The notes under the pieces are model-generated. The model saw nothing but the letters and a program-made list of their open reading frames with translations. It did no database searches and was not told where the DNA came from. Made by a program: the position numbers and the translations under genes. Positions 1 through 7,492 of a DNA stretch of 64,000 nucleotides are shown one piece after another. This stretch comes from Hyphococcus sp. (GTDB lineage Bacteria > Pseudomonadota > Alphaproteobacteria > Caulobacterales > Parvularculaceae). Numbering within the stretch: position 1 is the first letter of the stretch; each line of letters opens with the position of its first letter. Location of the stretch: contig JAJFGF010000047.1 of assembly GCA_021776245.1 (NCBI GenBank), positions 62,001 through 126,000 of the forward strand, in the 5' to 3' direction.

Positions 1-852
1 TCTGATCTTCTTGGGGCGCTTTCCGAATACCAGACGCGAAATTCCATCTTAAAGATTGCGAAAGCGCGGGCGGCCGGCGCCCGTGACTTTGCGAACATTG
101 CGGCAAAGCGGGCCCGCGCCGGCGATCTTGGCAAATCCGAACTATTGACTGCGCAACTGACGCTTTCACAGGCCCTCGCAGAAGAATCCATCGCACGCAG
201 CGAGTTTTCATCGGCGCGCCAAAGTCTCGTTGGGCTGGTCGGCGAAGTGCGCCCGTCATGGCCGTCGCTTCCCGAGCCGCCAATCGCAATCCCTGCGATC
301 GATCTTGCAAATGTGATGATATTGCCGGAAGTTCGCGCTGCGCGGGCCCGTTCGGAGGCTTTGCGCGCTCAGGTCCGGGTTGCAAAAAAAGAGCGCGCAC
401 CCGATCCAACAATCGGCGCCAGCTATGGTCGTGAAGGATCGGCCGATTTTGCCGGGGTTCGTTTCTCGGTGCCGATACCTGTATTTAATTCCGGAAAAGC
501 CGAAGTTGTCGCCGCCCGCGCCGACAGGCTTGCCGCTGAACTCGCCATTCGTGATCAGATCCGGAAAGCGGAAGCGCGGCTAACGGAAAGCGGTGTTCGC
601 TATGCTGTCGCCATGCGCAGCTGGAGCGACTGGCGCAACACCGGCATCGGCGCGCTCGATGAACAACGCAATGTGCTGGACCGTCTTTGGCGCTCCGGCG
701 ACATAAACACCGTCGATTATCTTGTGCAGCTCGACCAGACCTATGACGCGGAACGCGCTGGCATTGAGCTTTTCGGATCAACCTGGGCGGCCTGGGCCGA
801 CTGGCTCGACGCGTCGGGAACATTGTTTGATTGGATGGAGGCTCTCTCATGA
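1..852 (+). CDS. Outer-membrane efflux factor (TolC/CzcC-like), 5' end missing
   Basis: The reading frame is open from base 1, so the N-terminus with its signal peptide lies outside the window. The visible 283 residues are long, alanine- and arginine-rich helices (heptad-like stretches around KIAKARAAGARDFANIAAKR and the PEVRAARARSEALRAQVRVAKKE segment) followed by a beta-strand-like GVRFSVPIPVFNSGKAEV motif. That helix/strand alternation is typical of the second repeat of outer-membrane efflux proteins that form the trans-periplasmic channel of RND pumps. Its stop overlaps the start of the adaptor gene by ATGA, and the inner-membrane pump follows, so it is the outer-membrane partner of a tripartite metal exporter. 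Family call is firm; the metal cannot be told from this fragment. Confidence 0.85.
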   Translation, partial: SDLLGALSEYQTRNSILKIAKARAAGARDFANIAAKRARAGDLGKSELLTAQLTLSQALAEESIARSEFSSARQSLVGLVGEVRPSWPSLPEPPIAIPAIDLANVMILPEVRAARARSEALRAQVRVAKKERAPDPTIGASYGREGSADFAGVRFSVPIPVFNSGKAEVVAARADRLAAELAIRDQIRKAEARLTESGVRYAVAMRSWSDWRNTGIGALDEQRNVLDRLWRSGDINTVDYLVQLDQTYDAERAGIELFGSTWAAWADWLDASGTLFDWMEALS

Positions 853-2027
853 CTTCGCTATTGAAAAATCGCGCGAGCGCTATCCCTGTTTTTGCTCTCA
901 TCGTTGGCGTCGCTTTTTTTAGCTGGCGCGCAATAAGCGCGGGCGACACTTCGCCCGCCGCAGAAGTCCATGCAGACGCCGGTGAGGAGCACGGCGAAGA
1001 GGAGGGCGAAAGCCATGTTGAAATGTCCGCCGCGGAGCGCAAGGCGCAAAGCATTGAATCAGTGACGCTCCAGCTGCGGCGCCTGTCCGGCGAAATTGTT
1101 GTTCCCGGCGAGATTACCGCCAACCGTTATCGAACCTCACAGGTCACTCCCCGGATTAGCGCTCAAATCGTCGCGCGCAGCATTGTGCGCGGTCAGGATG
1201 TGGAGGAAGGAACGCCTCTATTGACATTGTCGAGCGTCGAAATGGCGCAGGCACAGGGCGCGCTTTTGATTGCAGACAAGGAATGGCGCCGCGTGCGCAA
1301 TCTGGGCCGCGATGTCGTGTCCGAAAAACGTTATCTTGAAGCTGAAGTCGCACGGCAACAGGCCTACGCCAAGCTGCTGTCATACGGAATGGCCGAAGCT
1401 GAAATCGCTGAGTTGCTCAAGGCTGGCGATGCAAGCAAAGCGACGGGACAATTTATCCTGTTTGCGCCGCAGGCCGGCACCATTGTGCGCGATGATTTTA
1501 CGCTCGGCGAATTTACCGAGCCCGGCGCAATGCTGATCGAGATCAGCGATGAATCGACGGTCTGGGTCGAGGCGCGCCTCTCCTCTGAACAAGCCGCACA
1601 GATCGATATTGGCGCCGCCGCGCGGGTAAAATCGACTGCCGGTCATTCGGAATCCGGCAGCGTCATCCAACTTCAGCATGCGCTTGACGAAACCACCCGC
1701 ACCCTGATGGCGCGGGTCGAAATCGACAATACCGACGATGATTTTCACGCTGGCCAGTTCGTTGACGCCGCCATCGCAACCAAGGAAAGCGAAGAAGTGC
1801 TGGCCCTGCCGGAAGAAGCTGTCATTTTGATGGATGGCTCGCCGACAGTTTTTGTCATCGAGGGCGATGAACTCCACCCAACCGCAATAAAGACGGGTGC
1901 CACGCGCGGCGGCTGGATCGAGATTTCCGCCGGCGTTTCTGCCGGCGATGAGATTGCCGTCACGCAACTCTTTCTTCTCAAATCGCTCATCCAGAAATCG
2001 AAAATGGGCGAAGGCCACGGGCACTAG
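849..2027 (+). CDS. RND efflux periplasmic adaptor (CzcB/CusB-like)
   Basis: Membrane-fusion subunit linking the inner-membrane pump to the outer-membrane channel. The ATG at 849 is chosen because it overlaps the previous stop (ATGA) and has GGATGGAG upstream; a TTG at 831 in the same frame is less likely. The protein (392 aa) starts with one membrane anchor (residues about 10-27), then a histidine/glutamate-rich stretch (HADAGEEHGEEEGESH) and ends in GEGHGH, both plausible metal-binding tails. A lipoyl/barrel-sandwich pattern (GEIVVPGEIT, GTIVRDDFTLGEFTEPGAML) and a beta-barrel with VWVEARL follow the HlyD/CzcB layout. The third gene of the operon starts 74 bases on. Confidence 0.92.
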   Translation: MTSLLKNRASAIPVFALIVGVAFFSWRAISAGDTSPAAEVHADAGEEHGEEEGESHVEMSAAERKAQSIESVTLQLRRLSGEIVVPGEITANRYRTSQVTPRISAQIVARSIVRGQDVEEGTPLLTLSSVEMAQAQGALLIADKEWRRVRNLGRDVVSEKRYLEAEVARQQAYAKLLSYGMAEAEIAELLKAGDASKATGQFILFAPQAGTIVRDDFTLGEFTEPGAMLIEISDESTVWVEARLSSEQAAQIDIGAAARVKSTAGHSESGSVIQLQHALDETTRTLMARVEIDNTDDDFHAGQFVDAAIATKESEEVLALPEEAVILMDGSPTVFVIEGDELHPTAIKTGATRGGWIEISAGVSAGDEIAVTQLFLLKSLIQKSKMGEGHGH

Positions 2028-2101
2028 ATTTTTAACAGCGCGCCGAACTACGCGAAAAACCAGTATCCACTTTTTCGCCCGGCGCCATAGGAACGCATGT
2101 C

Positions 2102-5100
2102 ATGTTAAACAAACTCGTTGAATTTTCTCTCCAGTACAAATTTTTGGTGCTGATCATTTTTGCGGTCGTCGGATTTCTCGGCTGGCGCGCCGTAACGACC
2201 ATTCCGATTGACGCTTTTCCGGACGTAACGCCGGCCCAGGTCAATATCTATACGGAATCGCCAGGCCTTGCGGCCGAAGACGTCGAACAATTGCTGACCT
2301 TTCCCGTCGAATCGGCGATGGCGGGTCTTCCCGATGTCAAGGAAATCCGGTCGGTCAGTCTCTTTGGACTTTCCTATGTCGCCGTCTATTTCAAAGACAA
2401 CATGGATATCTATTTCGCCCGCCGCCTCGTCATGGAGCGGCTGGCGGAAGTCCGTGACCGTATTCCGGAGGGATACGGCTCGCCGGAAATGGGGCCCAAC
2501 GCTTCCGGTCTCGGCCAGGTGTTCTGGTACACGCTTGAGCGCACCGATGAAGCGCTCAAAGACGATATTAGCGATATGGATCTGCGCACGCTGCAGGACT
2601 GGAACGTACGGCTTATTCTTCGCACGGCGCCCGGCGTCGATGATGTGATGTCCTGGGGCGGTCAGGAGCGGCAGTTCCAGGTCAAGATCGATCCCTTGCA
2701 GCTAATCAAATATGAATTAGGGTTTTCCGAAATCGTTACGGCGCTGGAAGCCAATAACAGGCAAGTCGGCGGGCAATATATTGATCAGGGGCCGGAGCAA
2801 TATCTGGTGCGGGGACTTGGTCTTGTCCGCGATACGCGCGATATCGGCAATATCGTCGTCAAAGTTAAAGACGGAACGCCGGTTTATGTGCGCGATGTCG
2901 CAACAGTTGAGCAAGCACCAGCGCTGCGTTTCGGCGCCGTGACGCGCGATGGCAAGGAAGTCGTGCTCGGCATGGCTCTGGCGCGCATCAATGAGAATGC
3001 CAAACAAGTCGTCGATGCGGTCAAGGAAAAAGTCGAGATCGTTGAACAGGCGCTGCCGGACGGGGTGACCGTCAAACCGATCTACGATCGCACGGAACTT
3101 GTCGAAAAAGCGGTCGGCACGGCGGAAAGGGCATTGATCGAGGGCTCGATCCTCGTCGCTATTGTCCTCTTTTTGTTTCTTGGTGAATTGCGGTCTGCAC
3201 TGGTTGTTATTACTGCGCTTCCCCTCGCCATGCTTATTGCGTTCATTTTTATGAATGAAGCGGGATTGTCGGCGAACCTTATGTCGCTCGCGGGGCTCGC
3301 CATCGGCATCGGCATGATGGTCGATGGCGCCGTCGTCATGGTCGAAAACTCATTTCGGATTATGGCGGAACGCCGTGAAAAAGGTGGAGAGGTCAACCGC
3401 ATGGCGGCAGTGCTGACGGCGGCGCGCGAGGTGGCCAATCCGATCGCCTTCGCGATCATCATCATCATCGTTGTGTTTTTACCGCTATTTAGCCTTGAAG
3501 GTCTTGAGGGAAAACTCTTCAAACCCATGGCGTTTAATATCAGCTTCGCCATGGCTGGGTCTTTAATTTTGACCCTGACAATCATTCCCGTGCTTGCCGC
3601 GCTTATCTTAAAACCAAAGGAAGAGCGCGACACGATACTGGTCCGCACAATCAAGAACCGCTATGTGCCGTTTCTCGCCTGGAGCCTCGACAACAAGAAA
3701 AAAGTTGTGATGACAGCGTCGACTTTGCTCGTCGCAAGCCTCGCGCTCTTTCCCTTTCTCGGCAAGGAATTCATGCCGCAGCTACAGGAAGGATCAATCA
3801 TGTGGCGGGTGACGTCGATCCCTTCGACGTCGCTTGATCAATCCATTCAGGTGTCAAAAGATATTGAGTTGGCGCTGTCGGAATATCCCGAGGTCGAAAC
3901 CACACTGGCGATGATCGGACGCGCTGAAAAAGGCGAGACCGCCGACGTCAACTATATGGAGATATATACGGCGTTGCATCCGCAAAGCGAATGGCCGCGG
4001 AAGCGATCAATCGAATCTCTCGCCGACGACATGCGCGAAACGCTCGAGGAGGTCGCGCCCACATCCATCGTCGCCTTTACCCAGCCGATACAGATGCGTG
4101 TCGAAGAACTGATTTCCGGCGTGCGTGCGACACTTGCGGCCAAAATCTACGGACAGGACCTTGGCGAACTCGACCGCTTGAGCCAGGAGATCAAGGAGGC
4201 GATTTCCGGCGTGCCGGGCGCGGCTGATCTATCGCTCGAAGCCAATATCGGCAAACCGCAAATCCGCATTCAGGTCGATCGCAACGAATTGGCGCGATAT
4301 GGCATGAACGCGGATGATGTCTTGAACGTTGTCCGCACCGGGATTGGCGCTGAACCCGTCGGCACGCTGATCGATGGCGTCCGTCGGTTTGATATTACGG
4401 CGCGCCTTAAAGACGCATCGAAAGCGTCGATGGAAGCCATCCGCAATATTCCATTGCAGACGGCTGACGGCGCCATCATCCCGTTGGGCCGCGTTGCAAA
4501 CGTATCAGCGGCGGAAGGCTATTCGTTTATTCGTCGTGAACAATTGCAACGCTATGCGGTCATTCAGATGGATGTGCGCGGTCGCGATGTTGACGGTTTT
4601 GTAAAAGACGCCAACGCGGCCATCGCGAACCAAATCGATTTGCCGCCCGGTTACTGGATTGAATGGGGCGGCGCGTTTGAAAATCAACAGCGCGCATTGA
4701 CAAAGCTCTCGGTGATTGTGCCGGTCACAATTTTTTTCATCTTTGTTCTCCTCTATACGGCGTTCAACTCGATGAAATTTGCCGCGCTGATTATCGCCAA
4801 TGTTCCTTTTGCCGCGAGCGGCGGGCTGATTGCGTTGTTTGCCACCGGACAATATCTCTCGGTGCCATCGGCAATCGGCTTCATCGCGGTTTTCGGCGTC
4901 GCGATGCTCAACGGGATCGTGTTGGTTAGCTTCATCAATGAGCTGCGAGAAAAGGGCATGAGTACGCCCGAGGCGGTTCGGCGCGGGGCGGAACTGCGGC
5001 TGCGTCCGGTTCTGATGACGGCGAGCGTTGCAATCCTCGGCCTCGTTCCGATGCTTTTGTCATCAGGCGTCGGCGCTGAAACCCAGCGTCCGCTTGCGTC

Positions 5101-5248
5101 TGTCGTCGTTGGCGGGCTCATTACCTCGACATTGCTGACACTCGTACTGTTGCCGGTGATTTATGAATGGATGGAAACCCGCGCCGCAAAAGATGCTCGC
5201 ATATCGGGGAAATCGAAACCAGAGCCGCTGGCGGCGGCGGCTGAATAA
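2102..5248 (+). CDS. Heavy-metal RND efflux pump (CzcA/CusA family)
   Basis: Proton-driven inner-membrane exporter of metal cations, 1048 aa, the usual length for the HME-RND family. The N-terminal helix and DAFPDVTPAQVNIYTESPGL segment, the GSILVAIVLFLFLGELRSAL helix and the GIGMMVDGAVVMVENS helix IV are characteristic. Helix IV carries the VDG...VEN signature, but the DFG aspartate expected in Co/Zn/Cd-type CzcA proteins is replaced by GIG, so the substrate is left open. The ATG at 2102 has AGGA a few bases upstream; another ATG at 2097 is out of frame. It belongs to the operon with the adaptor before it and the PII-like gene 52 bases after it. Confidence 0.93.
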   Translation: MLNKLVEFSLQYKFLVLIIFAVVGFLGWRAVTTIPIDAFPDVTPAQVNIYTESPGLAAEDVEQLLTFPVESAMAGLPDVKEIRSVSLFGLSYVAVYFKDNMDIYFARRLVMERLAEVRDRIPEGYGSPEMGPNASGLGQVFWYTLERTDEALKDDISDMDLRTLQDWNVRLILRTAPGVDDVMSWGGQERQFQVKIDPLQLIKYELGFSEIVTALEANNRQVGGQYIDQGPEQYLVRGLGLVRDTRDIGNIVVKVKDGTPVYVRDVATVEQAPALRFGAVTRDGKEVVLGMALARINENAKQVVDAVKEKVEIVEQALPDGVTVKPIYDRTELVEKAVGTAERALIEGSILVAIVLFLFLGELRSALVVITALPLAMLIAFIFMNEAGLSANLMSLAGLAIGIGMMVDGAVVMVENSFRIMAERREKGGEVNRMAAVLTAAREVANPIAFAIIIIIVVFLPLFSLEGLEGKLFKPMAFNISFAMAGSLILTLTIIPVLAALILKPKEERDTILVRTIKNRYVPFLAWSLDNKKKVVMTASTLLVASLALFPFLGKEFMPQLQEGSIMWRVTSIPSTSLDQSIQVSKDIELALSEYPEVETTLAMIGRAEKGETADVNYMEIYTALHPQSEWPRKRSIESLADDMRETLEEVAPTSIVAFTQPIQMRVEELISGVRATLAAKIYGQDLGELDRLSQEIKEAISGVPGAADLSLEANIGKPQIRIQVDRNELARYGMNADDVLNVVRTGIGAEPVGTLIDGVRRFDITARLKDASKASMEAIRNIPLQTADGAIIPLGRVANVSAAEGYSFIRREQLQRYAVIQMDVRGRDVDGFVKDANAAIANQIDLPPGYWIEWGGAFENQQRALTKLSVIVPVTIFFIFVLLYTAFNSMKFAALIIANVPFAASGGLIALFATGQYLSVPSAIGFIAVFGVAMLNGIVLVSFINELREKGMSTPEAVRRGAELRLRPVLMTASVAILGLVPMLLSSGVGAETQRPLASVVVGGLITSTLLTLVLLPVIYEWMETRAAKDARISGKSKPEPLAAAAE

Positions 5249-5300
5249 TGCGCCGCCTTGGCGCGCAACAGGAATTCAGATTATCAAGGAGAAAATCAAG

Positions 5301-5609
5301 ATGAAAGAAATCAAAGCGTTCATCCATCGCAATCGCGCGGCCGATGTCATTCGATCGCTTCGCGATGACGGCTTTTCAAAAATCACCGTCGTCGATGTGA
5401 AGGGCATTCTTCATGCGCTTGATCCGAAGGACCAGGAATATTCGACCGAACTGGGCGCGCGCGTGATGACAGAGGTGAAAGTTGAGCTTGTCTGCGACGA
5501 GGACGAGCTTAACAAAGCTGTCAGGCTGATCCGCGAAAATGCCAAAACTGACCAGCCGGAGTCCGGCTATATCTACGTTAGCCACATCGAATTGATCATA
5601 TCTGTTTGA
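5301..5609 (+). CDS. PII-like signalling protein linked to the RND pump
   Basis: A 102-residue protein with the alpha-beta ferredoxin-like pattern of PII/CutA proteins: MKEIKAFIHRNRAADVIRSL at the start, VKVELVCDEDELNKAVRLIRENAKT in the second repeat, and GYIYVSHIELIISV at the end. The T-loop region lacks the classical GlnB/GlnK YRGAEY uridylylation tyrosine context, so it is not a normal nitrogen regulator. The ATG at 5301 is set by a strong AAGGAG at 5286-5291; an in-frame start at 5163 inside the pump gene is rejected. Small PII-like proteins of this type are known next to metal and carbonate transporters, where they are thought to bind ligands and tune transport. That role here is inferred from position. 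Confidence 0.85.
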   Translation: MKEIKAFIHRNRAADVIRSLRDDGFSKITVVDVKGILHALDPKDQEYSTELGARVMTEVKVELVCDEDELNKAVRLIRENAKTDQPESGYIYVSHIELIISV

Positions 5610-5778
5610 GCGTACACTTTTGTTTTGTTGGTGGGCAATCTCGCGCCCAGCATCAATGCGGCGAGTCACATACAAATATTCTGAACCGACAAGAATAATA
5701 ACCTAGCGAATCGTACGATGCGTCGAGAATATCATTTGCGCAACGCGGGAATGAAAAAGAAGAGGCAATCGAGGTTTA

Positions 5779-5806
5779 TCCGGGCGCGGCTGAAACGGCG
5801 CCCGGA
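5779..5806. other. Strong stem-loop after the metal-efflux operon
   Basis: TCCGGGCGC (5779-5787) and GCGCCCGGA (5798-5806) form a perfect 9-bp stem with a 10-base loop. It lies 170 bases after the PII-like stop. No T-run follows on the plus strand, so it is not a textbook intrinsic terminator; it may still end the operon or be part of a small structured RNA. Confidence 0.45.
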
Positions 5807-5869
5807 TGAAACAACATACTAACTTGGAGACTCACGACTGTGCAAAGGACACGATGCAAACACAGCTGA

Positions 5870-5983
5870 GTCGTCGTGGTCGAAAGCCCGACATCGAAAG
5901 AGAATATGAAAGCGATGTTCGACGAGCTGGACGCGGTGCTCAAAACGCATCCGGAGATTGGCGCGTATAATCAGAAGATTTAG
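5870..5983 (+). other. Short open frame in a 386-base gap, possible gene remnant
   Basis: The gap 5610-5995 holds no normal gene. One frame is open from 5870 to the TAG at 5981-5983 and ends with MKAMFDELDAVLKTHPEIGA and six further residues, which looks protein-like (amphipathic helix) but is only 26 residues from the ATG at 5906. A second overlapping frame starts at ATG 5854. No ribosome binding site stands out. It could be the 3' tail of a deleted gene or a tiny real gene; I do not recognise it. Confidence 0.2.
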
Positions 5984-5995
5984 GCGGCGGGCAGA

Positions 5996-6769
5996 CTACT
6001 TCTTCATCGCCTCAACAATCGGCGTTAGAAATTCAGTCAAATTATCGGCGATCACGGCGGCGCCGTCCGCTGTTGGGTGCAGACCGTCGCTCTGCAACAG
6101 ATCAGGATGATCGCGTACGCCTTTCAGCATCGCCGGAAAAATCGGCGTATCATAAGCAGCGGCAAGGTCCGGATAGATCGCGCCATAAGCTGCGCCGCGT
6201 TGATCCGCCGCCGCCGATGACCGTGGCGCGATGCCCACAAGCGCGACGTCAATGCCCTCACCCTTTGCGCGCTTGATGATCGCTTCGAGATTTTGTTTTG
6301 CCCGTTCCGGCGCCACGCCGCCGAGATAATCATTGGCGCCGAGCGCCACGACCAGAAGGTCTGGCTTTGCCGACGCGATGCTCCAGTCGAACCGCGCAAG
6401 GCCGCCCGCTGTCGTATCGCCGGAAACGCCTGCATTGATGATTTTAACGCCATGCCCGCCGCCGCGCAGGCGTTTTTCAATCTGCGCCGGCGGCGCATCG
6501 TTGTCGCTAAGCCCGAATCCAGCCGTCAGGCTGTCGCCTAGCATGACGATAACAAAGTCGCCGCCGTCTGCCTCATTCGTCAAGGCTGCGTCATCAGCGG
6601 CATTGAGCGCAGGAGCGGCGCTGTTCGTCGCATTCAACTCGACGCCTTGCGTCTTTTCGATAGTCTCCGCTTTCGGGTCCGCGGCGGTGTCCGATTCGCC
6701 GCTGCATGCCATTAATGCCCCGAAGAGCGCAATTGCAGCGATCACAGATAAGTTATGCGGGTATCCCAT
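5996..6769 (-). CDS. tesA: Arylesterase / TesA-type GDSL hydrolase, lipoprotein
   Basis: An SGNH/GDSL esterase (257 aa) hydrolysing acyl esters or thioesters in the envelope. Block I is VMLGDSLTAGFG with the nucleophilic serine, block III is GANDYLGG, and block V is DGLHPTADG with the catalytic Asp-His. The N-terminus is a lipoprotein signal with the lipobox LMAC, followed by a low-complexity linker of about 50 residues rich in Ala, Asn and Asp before the catalytic domain, longer than in E. coli TesA. It is divergent from the YbbA/YbbP ABC genes starting 60 bases away, the same neighbourhood as tesA-ybbA-ybbP in enterobacteria, which supports the name. Confidence 0.88.
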   Translation of the reverse strand: MGYPHNLSVIAAIALFGALMACSGESDTAADPKAETIEKTQGVELNATNSAAPALNAADDAALTNEADGGDFVIVMLGDSLTAGFGLSDNDAPPAQIEKRLRGGGHGVKIINAGVSGDTTAGGLARFDWSIASAKPDLLVVALGANDYLGGVAPERAKQNLEAIIKRAKGEGIDVALVGIAPRSSAAADQRGAAYGAIYPDLAAAYDTPIFPAMLKGVRDHPDLLQSDGLHPTADGAAVIADNLTEFLTPIVEAMKK

Positions 6770-6829
6770 TGCGATCCTCTACTCAAATCAGCAAATCATC
6801 GCACTCAATGAAGGAAACGTGAGCCCTAA

Positions 6830-7492
6830 ATGCAAGCATTATCGCTGGAAGATATTTTTCTCACGCTTCCTTCAGCCTCGGGTCCTGTTGAAATTCTCAA
6901 AGGCGTCGATTTTGCCGCCGATGCGGGCGAAACCGTCGCCATTGTCGGTCCGTCCGGTTCCGGCAAATCTTCGCTGATTTCTGTTGCCGCAGGTCTTGAG
7001 CGCGCGACATCAGGCGCAGCGACGCTGTTGGGAACCTCGCTGACCGGGCGGAGTGAAGACGATCTGGCGCGGTTGCGCCGTGGCCGCGTCAGCCTGGTGT
7101 TTCAGTCCTTTCATCTTTTACCGACCATGACGGCGTTCGACAATGTCCGCGCTGCTCTGGAAATTGCGCAGATTGCGGACGCCGATGCGCGCGCCAGAAG
7201 CGCGCTTGACGCGGTCGGCCTGTCCGCGCGCCTCAATCATTATCCCGGTCAATTATCCGGAGGCGAGCAGCAACGGGTCGCTGTTGCGCGGGCGCTGGCG
7301 CCCGGCCCGGATATCATATTCGCCGATGAGCCGACCGGCGATCTCGACAGCGTCAGCAGTGCAGGTGTTGCGGATTTATTATTCGGTAATATCGAGAAAA
7401 CAGGCGCAACACTGGTTCTCGTCACGCATGATCTTGAAATCGCAAAACGCGCTGACCGCACGCTGGAAATGCGCGACGGACATCTTTCATGA
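6830..7492 (+). CDS. ybbA: ABC transporter ATP-binding protein (YbbA-like)
   Basis: ATPase subunit (220 aa) of a MacB/LolD-type mechanotransmission ABC system. Walker A GPSGSGKSS at about residues 43-51, Q-loop VFQSF, signature LSGGEQQR, Walker B IIFADEPTG and the H-loop histidine in VTHD are all present. Its stop overlaps the permease start (ATGA at 7489-7492), so the two are translationally coupled. Neighbourhood with a TesA-type esterase on the other strand matches the ybbA-ybbP-tesA arrangement. The substrate of this family is not settled. Confidence 0.9.
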   Translation: MQALSLEDIFLTLPSASGPVEILKGVDFAADAGETVAIVGPSGSGKSSLISVAAGLERATSGAATLLGTSLTGRSEDDLARLRRGRVSLVFQSFHLLPTMTAFDNVRAALEIAQIADADARARSALDAVGLSARLNHYPGQLSGGEQQRVAVARALAPGPDIIFADEPTGDLDSVSSAGVADLLFGNIEKTGATLVLVTHDLEIAKRADRTLEMRDGHLS

